64,000 nucleotides of DNA from Amycolatopsis sp. NBC_00345 (GCF_036116635.1 NZ_CP107995.1:6138001-6202000), one strand, 5' to 3'; shown: positions 33,652 to 42,672, counted from the first letter of the stretch. Numbers and translations are program-made. The notes: generated by a model from the sequence alone, not told the origin.

Positions 33652-35961
33652 TCAGGTACCGGTGATGTGCTCGGGGCGGATCGGGACACGGGGCAGTTCG
33701 AGCCCGGTGGCCGCGCGGATCGCGTTGGCGATCGCCGGCGTCGCGGAGATCGTGGGCGGCTCCCCGACCCCGCGCACGCCGTACGGGGAGTGCGGGTCGG
33801 GCCGTTCCAGCACGTCGATCCGCATCGGCGGCATGTCGAGGACGGTCGGGATCAGGTAGTCGGTGAAGGACGGGTTGCGCACCTTGCCGTCGACGACCTG
33901 GATCTCCTCCATCACGGCCAGCCCGAGCCCCTGCGCGGAGCCGCCCTGGATCTGGCCGAGCACGGCGTCGGGGTTCAGCGCCTTACCGACGTCCTGCGCG
34001 CAGTCCAGCTGGACGACCTTGACCAGGCCCAGCTCCACGTCGACGTCCACCACCGCGCGGTGGGCGGAGAAGCCGTACTGCACGTGGGCGTCGCCCTGGC
34101 CGGTCTCCGGGTCGAGCGGGTAGGTCTTGCGGTGGTGGTATTCACGGGTCTCCTCCACGACCTCGTCGCCCAGCAGCTCGGCCAGCCCGGTGAGCACCTC
34201 GCCGTCGTCGGCGACGACTTTGCCGCCGGCCAGCGACATCCCGGTGGCCGGGCGGACGAGCCGACGCTCAGCCAGCGCGTACACCGCTTCGGCCACCGCG
34301 CGGCAGGCATTACGTACGGCGCCACCGGTGATGTACGTCTGGCGCGAGGCCGAGCTGGAACCCGCGTCGCCGACGCTCGTGTCGGCCGGGTGCACGGTCA
34401 CCCGCGGCACGCCCAGCTCCGTCCGCGCGATCTGCTGCTGCAGCGTGACGAGGCCCTGCCCCACCTCGGCCGCGGCGGTGTGCACCATCGCGACCGGCTC
34501 GCCGCCGATGACCTGCAGCCGCACGCGAGCCGTCGAGTAGTCGTCGAGGCCCTCGGCGTAGGAGATGTTCTTGATGGTCACGCCGTAGCCGACACCGCGG
34601 ACCACCCCCTCGCCGTGCGTCACGTTCGACGCGCCGCCGGGCAGGTCCCGGATGTCCACGGCACCGGTGCGTTCCGGCGGCAGCGGCATGTCCTTGAGCC
34701 GCTGGACCAGCTCGCCGACCGGCGCCGGGAAGTCGACGACCTGGCCGGTGACGTTGGTGGAGCCCTCGCTCATCGCGTTGCGGATCCGCAGGTCCGCGGG
34801 GTCGACGCCGAGCGCGGCGGCGAGTTTGTCCATTTGCGACTCGTACGCGTACGTCGGCTGCACCGCGCCGAGGCCGCGCATCGCGCCGCACGTCGGGTTG
34901 TTGCTGTACACGCCCCAGCCCTCGATCTTCGCGTTCGGCACGTTGTACGGGCCGACGCTGAGTGTCGTGCCGTTGCCGACCACCACCGGGGTCTTGGACG
35001 CGTACGCGCCTCCGTCGAAGTACATCCGCGCGCGGACGTACACGAGGTCGCCGTCCTTCGTCGCACCGTGCTCGTAGTACATCTTCGCCGGGTGACGGTG
35101 GACGTGGCCGAAGAAGGACTCTTCGCGGTTGTAAACCATCTTCACCGGACGGCCGGTGCGAAGCGCCAGCAGGCACGAGTGGATCTGCATGGACAGGTCT
35201 TCACGCCCGCCGAACGCGCCGCCGACGCCCGACAGCGTCAGCCGCACCTTCTCCGGTGGCAGGCCGAGCGCCTTGGCCGTCTGCCGCTGGTCGACGTGCA
35301 GCCACTGGGTGGCGAGGTAGAGGTCGACCCCGCCCTCGTCGTCCGGCACGGCCAGCCCGGACTCCGGGCCGAGGAACGCCTGGTCCTGCATGCCGATCTC
35401 GTAGACGCCGGAGACCACCACGTCGGCGGCCGCGTCCGGGTCGCCCTTGAGGATCCGCTGGTAGCGCACCAGGTTCCCGCCCGGGTGCAGCTTCGGCAGC
35501 GTGGTGTCGTGCGCGGCGCGCTCGGGGTCGGTGATCGGCTCCAGCACCTCGTACTCGACGTCGATCTCCTTGAGCGCCTGCCGTGCGATCTCGGGGTGGT
35601 CGGCCGCGAGGATCGCCACCGGCTCGCCCTGGAACCGCACCCGGTCCTCGGCCAGCGCGGGGGTGTCCTGGTACTTGAGGCCGTAGACGTTCTCGCCGGG
35701 CACGTCCTCGTGCGTGAGCACCGCGTGCACCCCGGGCTGGGCCAGCGCGCGGGACACGTCGAGGCGCACGATGCGGGCGTGCGGGTGCGGGCTGCGCAGC
35801 GTCGCGCCCCACAGCATGTCCTCGTGCCACAGGTCGGACGAGTAGGCGAACTCGCCGCGGACCTTGAGCGTGCCGTCGGGGCGCAGTGGGCTCGCGCCGA
35901 TCCCGCCGCTGACGGTGCCGGCCAGGTCCTGCGGGGACCGGGCCGGGGCTGCCCTGGTCAT
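33652..35961 (-). CDS. pucD: Xanthine dehydrogenase, molybdopterin-binding subunit
   Basis: The 769-residue large subunit has the aldehyde-oxidase/xanthine-dehydrogenase domains: an a/b hammerhead at about 35-145 (LVRYQRILKGD follows) and molybdopterin-binding regions with GVGGAFGGRED near 250, GAMRGLGAVQPTYAYE near 365 and GVRGVGEPPTISATPAIANAI near the end, holding the conserved catalytic Glu of GxGE. It oxidises hypoxanthine and xanthine to urate with the FAD and iron-sulfur subunits encoded just upstream. Confidence 0.94.
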   Translation of the reverse strand: MTRAAPARSPQDLAGTVSGGIGASPLRPDGTLKVRGEFAYSSDLWHEDMLWGATLRSPHPHARIVRLDVSRALAQPGVHAVLTHEDVPGENVYGLKYQDTPALAEDRVRFQGEPVAILAADHPEIARQALKEIDVEYEVLEPITDPERAAHDTTLPKLHPGGNLVRYQRILKGDPDAAADVVVSGVYEIGMQDQAFLGPESGLAVPDDEGGVDLYLATQWLHVDQRQTAKALGLPPEKVRLTLSGVGGAFGGREDLSMQIHSCLLALRTGRPVKMVYNREESFFGHVHRHPAKMYYEHGATKDGDLVYVRARMYFDGGAYASKTPVVVGNGTTLSVGPYNVPNAKIEGWGVYSNNPTCGAMRGLGAVQPTYAYESQMDKLAAALGVDPADLRIRNAMSEGSTNVTGQVVDFPAPVGELVQRLKDMPLPPERTGAVDIRDLPGGASNVTHGEGVVRGVGYGVTIKNISYAEGLDDYSTARVRLQVIGGEPVAMVHTAAAEVGQGLVTLQQQIARTELGVPRVTVHPADTSVGDAGSSSASRQTYITGGAVRNACRAVAEAVYALAERRLVRPATGMSLAGGKVVADDGEVLTGLAELLGDEVVEETREYHHRKTYPLDPETGQGDAHVQYGFSAHRAVVDVDVELGLVKVVQLDCAQDVGKALNPDAVLGQIQGGSAQGLGLAVMEEIQVVDGKVRNPSFTDYLIPTVLDMPPMRIDVLERPDPHSPYGVRGVGEPPTISATPAIANAIRAATGLELPRVPIRPEHITGT

Positions 35962-36049
35962 GCGCCCTCCTCAACGGACACGGCGAGCCGCGGCTGTGTT
36001 GCTACGTCGGCCAGGCATGGCGCCGATGATTCGGACCTGCAAGCAGTCC

Positions 36050-36520
36050 TCATGCGTTCTCCTTTCGCGCAGCCGCAAGCCGGACCGCGTCCAGGATCTT
36101 CTCGTACCCGGTGCAACGGCACAGGTTGCCTGCCAGCGCCTCGCGGATCTCGGCGTCACTCGGGTCGGTGGTGCGCGCGACGAGGTCGTGCGCCGTCACC
36201 AGCAAGCCGGGGGTGCAGAAGCCACATTGGATGGCCCCGTACTCCACAAAGGACTCTTGGATCGGGTCCAGCCGGTCGCCGTCGGCGAGGCCTTCGACGG
36301 TACGCACCTCGCGACCCTCCGCCTGACCGGCCGCCACCAGGCACGAGCACACCGGGACGCCGTCGAGGTACACCGTGCAGGATCCGCATTCGCCCTGTTC
36401 ACAGGCGTTCTTCGAACCCGCGAGGCCCAGCCGCTCGCGCAGCACGTACAGCAGGCTCTCGCCTTCCCAGACGTTGTCCGCCTGGCGCTTTTCGCCGTTC
36501 ACCACCACGTTCACGCGCAT
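36050..36520 (-). CDS. Xanthine dehydrogenase, [2Fe-2S] subunit
   Basis: The 156-residue protein has a plant-type ferredoxin domain with CEQGECGSC plus a later Cys (about 42-64), and a second all-helical domain with CGFCTPG and CRCTGYEKI (about 100-140). These bind two [2Fe-2S] clusters that carry electrons from the molybdenum site to FAD. The ATG at 36520 overlaps the FAD-subunit stop by ten bases. An 88-base gap separates it from the large-subunit gene. Confidence 0.94.
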   Translation of the reverse strand: MRVNVVVNGEKRQADNVWEGESLLYVLRERLGLAGSKNACEQGECGSCTVYLDGVPVCSCLVAAGQAEGREVRTVEGLADGDRLDPIQESFVEYGAIQCGFCTPGLLVTAHDLVARTTDPSDAEIREALAGNLCRCTGYEKILDAVRLAAARKENA

Positions 36521-37395
36521 TCGGCCTGCCTTCCGCCGCAGTAGTCGGTCCAGGCCCAGGTCAGCGTCCGCCGAGCGAGGACGGACAGGGCGTGCTTGCG
36601 ATAGTCCGCGCTGCCGCGGACGTCGTCGATCGGAGCCGCCGCCTGCGCGACCAGCTCGCCGAACCGGCGTTTCACCGAGTCGGCGAGCGCGCGGGGCCGG
36701 TCCCACTGGTCCTCGGCCGCCAGCTCCCCGGCGATGAACTCCTCGGCGTCGACGGCCCGGCGCGGGGTCGGTGCGGCCGAGCCGACCCCGGTCCCGACCC
36801 GGCGCTCCCCCGGGTGCAGCGCGAGGCCGAAGGCGCAGACGGCGATGACCATCGCGTTGCGCGTGCCGACCTTGCTGAACTGCTGCGGCCCGGCGGCCGG
36901 GGCGAGGTGGACGGCGGTGATCAGCTCGTCCGGCTCGAGAACGTTGCGCTTCACGCCGAGGTAGAAGTCCTTCGCCTCGACACGGCGGGTGCCGCGCACC
37001 GAGGCGATCTCGACCTCGGCGCCGGCCGCGAGCAGGGCCGGGTGCGAGTCGCCCGCGGGCGAGGCCGCGCCGAGGTTGCCGCCGACGCTGCCGCGGTTGC
37101 GGATCTGCGGCGAGCCCACCGTCCGCGCGGCCATGGCGAGCCCGGGCAGGCGGTCGCCGAGTTCCGCGATGATCCGGGTGTACGGCGTCGCGGCGGCGAT
37201 CCGGATCCGACCGTCCACAGTGTCGTGGCCGGACAGCTCGGCGACGCGGTTGAGGTCGAGCAGCGCGGCCGGGCGGCGGTGGTCGAAATTGATCTCCACC
37301 AGCACGTCCGTGCCACCCGCGACGGGCACCGCGTCCGGGTGCGCCGCCTTGGCCGCCAGTGCCTCGGCCAGCGAGGCGGGGCGCAGAAACTCCAT
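36511..37395 (-). CDS. Xanthine dehydrogenase, FAD-binding subunit
   Basis: The 294-residue protein matches the CoxM/XdhB-type FAD subunit: VAGGTDVLVEINFDHRRP near residue 26 and GSVGGNLGAASPAGDSHPALL near residue 102 (FAD-binding loops), with the CO-dehydrogenase flavoprotein C-terminal domain after 175. It passes electrons to NAD+ or another acceptor. It begins nine bases after the urate oxidase stop and overlaps the iron-sulfur subunit gene. Confidence 0.93.
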   Translation of the reverse strand: MEFLRPASLAEALAAKAAHPDAVPVAGGTDVLVEINFDHRRPAALLDLNRVAELSGHDTVDGRIRIAAATPYTRIIAELGDRLPGLAMAARTVGSPQIRNRGSVGGNLGAASPAGDSHPALLAAGAEVEIASVRGTRRVEAKDFYLGVKRNVLEPDELITAVHLAPAAGPQQFSKVGTRNAMVIAVCAFGLALHPGERRVGTGVGSAAPTPRRAVDAEEFIAGELAAEDQWDRPRALADSVKRRFGELVAQAAAPIDDVRGSADYRKHALSVLARRTLTWAWTDYCGGRQAECA

Positions 37396-37404
37396 GACGT
37401 CCTT

Positions 37405-38277
37405 TCAGTGCCAGGCCGGGCCGGCGGGCGGCGCGTCGTCGCGCAGCACGGTGCCCTCGATCAGGCCGTACGGCCGATCGGCGGCGTGGAACACCTCACC
37501 GGGGTTGTCCAGCCCGAACGGCGAGAGGTCGGTCAGGAAGTGATGCTTGTTCGGCAGGGAAAGCCGGATCTCGACGATCTCCGGCACCGTCTCCAGCACA
37601 CGCGTGCCCATCGCGTAGAGCGTCTGCTGCAGCGACAGACTGTACGTTCCTCCGAACGCGTCGAGCAGCGACGCCAGCGCCGTGTCGTACGCCTTGGTCC
37701 AGTCGGCCTCGTCGGCGGCGAAGCGCCAGGTGGCGGACACCGCCGTGGCCAGGATGCGGTCCTTGGTCTCGGCGAGCGTGGTGTACTCCTCGCGCGGGAA
37801 GCCCCAGAACTCCGAGCCGGTGGTGTTCAGCACGGTCAGGTCGCGCACGCCGCCCAGCACCCAGGCACGCTCGCCGTCGAAGGTCACGGTGGTGGCGCGC
37901 GTGCCGCCGCCGGAGCGGGCGAACGAGTGGTGCGCGGGCCGGCCGCCGACCTGAAGCCGCTGCCACGGATAGGACTCGACCTCGACGCGCGCCCCGTGGA
38001 TGCTCTCCTGCGACGTCACGAAGTGGCGGGCCAGGCGCAGCGCGTAGTCCTCGATCTCGCCGATCCCGTCGCGGGCGAACGCGTGCACGGTGTTCTTCTG
38101 CGTGTCGGTGGCCAGGACCTTGTCGTTGGCCCCGGTCAGGTGGGTGTCGCTCATGTCGCCGGAGAGCGACACGCTCACGTTGAGGTCGGTGATCCGGTGC
38201 TCGTCGCCGTCGCGGTCGACGCGCACGAGCCGGTTCTCCGCCTTCCCGTAGCGGTTGTCACCCAGAACGATCGCCAT
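37405..38277 (-). CDS. pucL: Factor-independent urate oxidase (uricase)
   Basis: The 290-residue enzyme has the uricase motifs LATDTQKNTVHAFA (catalytic Thr of the TDTQKNT site, about residue 57) and LPNKHHFLTDL near residue 245, plus the internal duplicated T-fold. It turns urate and O2 into 5-hydroxyisourate without cofactor. It heads the leftward purine operon at 38277, facing the pucR-like regulator. The next enzymes, HIU hydrolase and OHCU decarboxylase, are not in the window. Confidence 0.94.
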   Translation of the reverse strand: MAIVLGDNRYGKAENRLVRVDRDGDEHRITDLNVSVSLSGDMSDTHLTGANDKVLATDTQKNTVHAFARDGIGEIEDYALRLARHFVTSQESIHGARVEVESYPWQRLQVGGRPAHHSFARSGGGTRATTVTFDGERAWVLGGVRDLTVLNTTGSEFWGFPREEYTTLAETKDRILATAVSATWRFAADEADWTKAYDTALASLLDAFGGTYSLSLQQTLYAMGTRVLETVPEIVEIRLSLPNKHHFLTDLSPFGLDNPGEVFHAADRPYGLIEGTVLRDDAPPAGPAWH

Positions 38278-38461
38278 GGTCTTCCTTCCCGCGCTGTGTC
38301 CTCGATGTCTTGGGAGTACACACGCCGCGACGTGGCGCGGACCACGGCAGATCCGCCGAAAGGAGCGGGGTACACGGGGCCGTTTTTCGTAGATTCCTCC
38401 AAACGACGCGCCGGGTGGGGTGTGCGGTACTGGTGGGGTCGGAACTGGGAAGGGGTGAGGC

Positions 38462-40327
38462 GTGCGGCTCGGTGCGCTGCTGGACACGCCGGGGCTCGGG
38501 CTGACGCTGCTGGCCGGCGCCGAGGCGCTGGACCGCGAGTTCGAGCGGGTGTTCCAAGTGACCCTGCAGGACCCGACGCGGTACCTGGACGGCGGCGAGA
38601 TCGTGCTGAGCGGCCTGCGCTGGCTGCCCGGTCCCGCCGACGCGGACGAGTTCGTCCGCGCCCTCGCCGCGGCGGGGGTGGTCGCGCTGGGCGCGGGCAC
38701 GGCCGAGTTCAGCGGCCCGGTGCCGGATCACCTGGTGGAGTCGTGCCGCCGGGTCGGGCTGCCGCTGTTCGAAGTGCCGCTGTCGGTGTCCTTCGCGACG
38801 GTGACGGAACGCGTGATCCTCGGCCTCGCCGCCGAGCGCGACGCCCCGGCGCAGGACTCGCACCGGCGGCTGATCGCGGCCGTCACCGAGGGCCGCGGCC
38901 TGCCCGCCCTGGTCGCCGCCGGCGCGGCCGAGCTGGCCGCGGACTGCTGGGTGCTCAGCGCGACGGGCCGCCTGATCGCCGGCCCGGACTCCCTGCCGGC
39001 CGACCGGCGCGCGTCGCTCGCCCGGCACTTTCTTCGGGCGGAACGCTTGCCGCTGACGGTAGAGGCGACCGGCACCCGCGGGTCTGCCGTCGCCGAGGCA
39101 ACCGCTCCGGACGGTTCGGCCGCCGCTTCTGTCTCGACTGGCGGCCGCAACCGCGGCCCGTCAACAGGCCGCGGTTCGACTTCTGCGCCCACCGGCGACC
39201 GCACTTCCGCCCCACCAACAGCCCACAACTCGACTTCCCTCCCAACTGGCGGCCGACTAACAGCCCACGGTTCGGCTTCTGTCCCAACCGGCGACCACAC
39301 CCCCGCCCCACCAACAGCCCACAACTCGACTTCCGTCCCAACCAGCGACCCCACTCCCAACGCGCCGCAGGCAACCCGCAACTCGGCGCCGTCCGGCCCG
39401 GTCACCCTCCTCGCCGCGGCGAGCCGCTCCGGGCACCGGGTGGCCAGCTGGTTCCTGGTGGTCGACGGGGACTGCTCGGCGTGGCCGTCGTGGCGGCGGG
39501 AGCTGGCGCTGGAACTGGCGCCACTGGTCGGGCTGGAGCGCTCGCGTGTCGACGAGGCGAAGCGCATCGAGAACCGCGCGGCCGAACCGTTGCTGCGTCT
39601 GGCCCTGTCCGACTCGCCGACGGCCGAGCTGGCGTCCCGGCTGGCGGCGGCGGAGTTCCCCGCGCGGGCGCAACTGGTGGCGCTGTCCGCCGAGGTCGCG
39701 GGCGGCGGCCCCGGCCTGACCCCGGTGCTGGTCGAGGAACTGCTGGCGACCGTCTCCGGACCGACGCTCGTCGGCACCGTCGATGGCGAGACTTTCGGCC
39801 TGTTCCCCGCTTTCCTGCGCCTCGACCGCGTGGCGGCGGACCTGCGCGGGGCCGTCCGCACCCTCGAACCGGCGCTGGGCTCGGCCCGCCTGGCCATCGG
39901 GCTGAGCCGGGCACCGGACGCGGCGGGGCTGCGCGCGGGAATCCAGGAGGCCCGGCACGCGCGCACGCTCGCGGCGCTTTCGCCGGGCCGCGCGAGCGTC
40001 CTGGCAGGTGACGAGGTCGCGTCGCACCTGCTGCTGCTCGCCGCCGTCCCGGAGGACCTGCGCCGGTCCTTCGGCGACAAGGTCCTCGGCCCGGTCCTGG
40101 CTTACGACACCGCGCACGGCTCCGAACTGCTGCGAACGCTCAGGGCCTTCCTCGAGCACTCGGGCTCCTGGACGCAGACGTCCGCCGCGCTGCACCTGCA
40201 CGTGAACACCCTGCGGTACCGGGTGGGCCGGATCTCGGACCTCACCGGACGGGACCTGGGCCGGTTCGCCGACCGCGTCGACCTCTATCTGGCGGGCTGC
40301 TTCACCCAGGGCTGGGGCTGGTCATGA
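38462..40327 (+). CDS. PucR-family transcriptional regulator of purine catabolism, with repetitive linker
   Basis: The 621-residue protein has an N-terminal PucR domain (about 5-120, PTRYLDGGEIVLSGLRWL), a central region and a C-terminal CdaR/PucR HTH_30 domain (about 555-612, WTQTSAALHLHVNTLRYRVG). It diverges from the urate oxidase operon and is the likely activator. Residues about 230-305 are a Thr/Ser/Pro/Ala-rich insertion made of four related units (AHNSTS, AHGSAS, PTGD and so on), absent from typical PucR proteins. The GTG start has GGAAGGGG nearby. Confidence 0.9.
   Translation: MRLGALLDTPGLGLTLLAGAEALDREFERVFQVTLQDPTRYLDGGEIVLSGLRWLPGPADADEFVRALAAAGVVALGAGTAEFSGPVPDHLVESCRRVGLPLFEVPLSVSFATVTERVILGLAAERDAPAQDSHRRLIAAVTEGRGLPALVAAGAAELAADCWVLSATGRLIAGPDSLPADRRASLARHFLRAERLPLTVEATGTRGSAVAEATAPDGSAAASVSTGGRNRGPSTGRGSTSAPTGDRTSAPPTAHNSTSLPTGGRLTAHGSASVPTGDHTPAPPTAHNSTSVPTSDPTPNAPQATRNSAPSGPVTLLAAASRSGHRVASWFLVVDGDCSAWPSWRRELALELAPLVGLERSRVDEAKRIENRAAEPLLRLALSDSPTAELASRLAAAEFPARAQLVALSAEVAGGGPGLTPVLVEELLATVSGPTLVGTVDGETFGLFPAFLRLDRVAADLRGAVRTLEPALGSARLAIGLSRAPDAAGLRAGIQEARHARTLAALSPGRASVLAGDEVASHLLLLAAVPEDLRRSFGDKVLGPVLAYDTAHGSELLRTLRAFLEHSGSWTQTSAALHLHVNTLRYRVGRISDLTGRDLGRFADRVDLYLAGCFTQGWGWS
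39162..39362 (+). repeat. Imperfect 42/54-bp tandem repeats in the PucR linker
   Basis: Four related units begin with CAACAGCCCAC-like sequence followed by CTCGACTTC or TTCGGCTTC and a CCCAACCGGCGACC-like end. Lengths alternate between about 54 and 42 bases, keeping the frame. They encode the low-complexity linker of the regulator and look like a recent in-frame expansion. Confidence 0.75.
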
Positions 40328-40921
40328 CGCGCGCCCGTCGTGGACCGCCTCCAGCGCCCACTCCGCACGCGGCTGGTTGTGCAGCCGCCAGTAGTGCTCG
40401 GCGATGTCGTCCGGGTCGAACGCCGTGCCCGGGGCGACCGCTCCGGCGACCGTGACCGAGGCGAAGTGGAGCTCGGGGTACTGCTCGGCGAACAGCGCCA
40501 CCAGCGTCCGCACGCCCGTCTTCCCCAGCGACAAACTGCTGTAATCCGCCTTCGGCTCCGGCATCCCGCCGGTGACCAGGAAGGTGCCGTGGCCCCGCGC
40601 GGCCATCGCCGGGGCCAGGTGCGCGGCGGCGGCGTACGCGCCCAGCACGTTGACCCGCCAGCGCTCCAGGTGCTCGTCCACCGTCAGCTCGCCCGGGGTG
40701 TCCGGCCGGATCACGGCGGCGTTGTAGACCACCACTTCCGGTAGCCCGAGGTCCGCGACGGCCGCGTCCAGGGCCGTGCGCAGGGACTTCTCGTCCATGA
40801 CGTCGGCCTGGTACGGCCCCGTGCGCGAGATCAGGGCGGCCCCGAACCCCTCCCGCTCGAAGCGGCGTCCCACCGAGCGGCCGATGCCCGGTCCCGCCCC
40901 GATCACGATCGTCACCGGCAT
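40322..40921 (-). CDS. Short SDR-family protein lacking the usual catalytic tyrosine
   Basis: The 199-residue protein has a Rossmann start (TIVIGAGPGIGRSVGRRF), VYNAAVI (NAG-like) and RVNVLGAYAAA, so it is an SDR. Two oddities are visible. About fifteen residues usually found after the second strand are missing (LISRTG runs straight into PYQADVMD). The active-site YxxxK is replaced by SLGK with Leu at the Tyr position. It may be inactive or use another residue. It diverges from a TetR gene that probably controls it, and its end overlaps the PucR-like gene by six bases. Confidence 0.78.
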   Translation of the reverse strand: MPVTIVIGAGPGIGRSVGRRFEREGFGAALISRTGPYQADVMDEKSLRTALDAAVADLGLPEVVVYNAAVIRPDTPGELTVDEHLERWRVNVLGAYAAAAHLAPAMAARGHGTFLVTGGMPEPKADYSSLSLGKTGVRTLVALFAEQYPELHFASVTVAGAVAPGTAFDPDDIAEHYWRLHNQPRAEWALEAVHDGRAS

Positions 40922-40959
40922 GCCCGGCTCCTTCCCTCGGTCTCCTCGACCGTACGGCC

Positions 40960-40973
40960 TGACACCGGTGTCA
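40960..40973. promoter_or_regulatory. Perfect 14-bp palindrome between the SDR and TetR genes, candidate operator
   Basis: TGACACCGGTGTCA is a perfect palindrome between the divergent SDR (start 40921) and TetR (start 41014) genes. A second palindrome, CCGTACGG, lies at 40950-40957. The site is well placed for the TetR protein to control both genes. Confidence 0.5.
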
Positions 40974-41013
40974 ACCCCAAATCCACTGACCGGTTGGTTG
41001 CTAGCCTGGGCGC

Positions 41014-41577
41014 ATGGCTCGCGACGCGGAACAGACGAAACGCCGGCTGCTCGACGCCGCCACCGGCGAGTTCTCCGGCTACGGCATCGCGGGCGCGCGC
41101 GTCGACCGGATCGCCGCCGCCGCGGGCTGCAACAAGGCGATGATCTACTCCTACTTCGGCAGCAAGGAGCAGCTTTTCGACGCCGTCTTCGACGAGCGGA
41201 CAAAAGCGTTCTTCGCCGCCGTGCCGTTCGACGCCGGCGACCTCGCCGGCTACACCGGGCGCGCGTTCGACTACTACGAGGACCATCCCGAGACGCTGCG
41301 ACTGTCCACCTGGTACCGGCTCGAACGGCCCGCCGACGAGCACCTGCGCGCGATCACCGAGGCGAACGACCTCCGGCTGGGCGAGATCGGCCGCGCGCAG
41401 CAGGCGGGCGAGGTGCCGGGGCACTACTCGCCGGTGCAGCTGGTCGTCCTGATCCAGGCGCTGTCCGCGGCGTGGCACACCACGAACCCGGAACTCGGCC
41501 CGCGGCTGCCCGCCGAACGGGCCGAACGGCGGCTTACGCTCGTCGACGCCGTTCAGGGATTGCTTGCACGGAAATAG
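41014..41577 (+). CDS. TetR-family transcriptional regulator
   Basis: The 187-residue protein has a TetR HTH (about 9-55, QTKRRLLDAATGEFSGYGIAGARVDRIAAAAGCNKAMIYSYFGSK shown here in part: AGARVDRIAAAAGCNKAMIY) and a ligand-binding C-domain starting VPFDAGDLAGYTGRAFDYY. It diverges from the short SDR gene, the classic arrangement for a local repressor of that gene. The ligand is unknown. Its end overlaps the convergent membrane-protein gene by 25 bases. Confidence 0.9.
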   Translation: MARDAEQTKRRLLDAATGEFSGYGIAGARVDRIAAAAGCNKAMIYSYFGSKEQLFDAVFDERTKAFFAAVPFDAGDLAGYTGRAFDYYEDHPETLRLSTWYRLERPADEHLRAITEANDLRLGEIGRAQQAGEVPGHYSPVQLVVLIQALSAAWHTTNPELGPRLPAERAERRLTLVDAVQGLLARK

Positions 41578-42461
41578 TCAAGGCTTTCTTTCGTTCGCAG
41601 CGCGGAAAACAACGCAATAATAACGGCCGCGACGAGAACAGCGAGTGCGACAGCGGACAACCCGGTGTAAACGACCGGCGCCGAGAACGGCGGAATTCCG
41701 GCGAAGGCCTCGATTCCGATGACGGCCGTCAGCACGGCGTCCGCGACGACGGCGAGCCACACCAGCCGGAGCCGCCGTGGTTCGGCCCAGTCGGTGAACC
41801 GCAGCAGCCACGCGAGCCCGGGCAGCACCAGGATCGCGTGCATCGCCACGGCGTGCAGCGGCTTCAGCGCGCCCGCCGTGGTGTACGCCAGCTGCGGGTC
41901 GCCGCCGCGCGCCTCGCCGACGCCGCGGGCGATCATCACCGCACCGGTCGCGAGCGCGACCATCAGCACCAGCAGCCCGAAGCGCACGGCCAGCCGGAGG
42001 CTCGGCGACATCACGCCTGGTGAGAGGAAGGCCGCGAGGGTGAAACCGAGCCCGGTCACCACGATCACGGCGCCACCGCCGGCGAGCGTCGTCGAAACGG
42101 CCGTGTCGAAACCGGTCTCGAAGTTGAAATGCGACGGCACGCCGCGCCACGCCTGCATGGTCACCAGCGCCACCTCGGCCACGCAGGCGATGAGGAACGC
42201 GCCGAGCAGCCCCGTCCGGCCCCGGACCGTGAGGTACGACGTCGCCCACGCGACCGTCGCCAGGGTGAGGCCGAACGACAGCCCGAACGTGACCGCCTTG
42301 CGCAGCGAAACCGGCCCGATCCAGGTGCCGCCCGAAGCCAGCAGGACCACGGCGTTCACCAGCCCGGCGGCGAAGAGCACGGCGCCCACCACGTACGCGG
42401 CGCGCTCGACTCGCCGGCCGTCCCGCCAGATGCGGCCCACGGCCACCACGATCGGAGTCAT
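41553..42461 (-). CDS. Multi-span membrane protein of unknown function
   Basis: The 302-residue protein has about eight hydrophobic helices. Recognisable pieces are GGTWIGPVSLRKAVTFGLSF and AWRGVPSHFNFETGFDTAVS; the latter contains conserved-looking His, Asn and Trp that could face a cofactor, but I cannot name a family with confidence. The ATG at 42461 begins a natural first helix; the frame further upstream is polar and unlikely to be coding. No partner gene is obvious. Confidence 0.72.
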   Translation of the reverse strand: MTPIVVAVGRIWRDGRRVERAAYVVGAVLFAAGLVNAVVLLASGGTWIGPVSLRKAVTFGLSFGLTLATVAWATSYLTVRGRTGLLGAFLIACVAEVALVTMQAWRGVPSHFNFETGFDTAVSTTLAGGGAVIVVTGLGFTLAAFLSPGVMSPSLRLAVRFGLLVLMVALATGAVMIARGVGEARGGDPQLAYTTAGALKPLHAVAMHAILVLPGLAWLLRFTDWAEPRRLRLVWLAVVADAVLTAVIGIEAFAGIPPFSAPVVYTGLSAVALAVLVAAVIIALFSALRTKESLDYFRASNP

Positions 42462-42479
42462 GCCGCCGAGTCTGGTGCC

Positions 42480-42500
42480 ACGACAACGTTTCGTCGTCGT
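42480..42500. promoter_or_regulatory. Near-perfect inverted repeat upstream of the membrane-protein gene
   Basis: ACGACAACG and CGTCGTCGT form an inverted repeat (8 of 9 pairs) around TTT, 19-39 bases upstream of the membrane-protein start. It could bind a repressor. No regulator is assigned. Confidence 0.3.
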
Positions 42501-42672
42501 GCCGGTGTCGACACCAGCGTACGCAGATTTACGTACGCCAGTCGCATTAAAAAGAAACAAAAAGCGCCGGTAAAGGAATTCCGGAGTTATTGACCGGGAG
42601 ATGACTTTGCCAGTGTGCGGCGACACTCGGGAGGAGGATGCACGGTCGGCTCAGGAGTTCTACCCTGAAGTC

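Noticed and set aside
33667..40011. A 2114-codon open frame on the plus strand across the purine locus
   Set aside because: It is antisense to pucD, the other xanthine dehydrogenase genes and urate oxidase and off-frame in the PucR-type gene. Its Arg/His/Asp/Gly-rich make-up without domains is typical of shadow frames in high-GC DNA.
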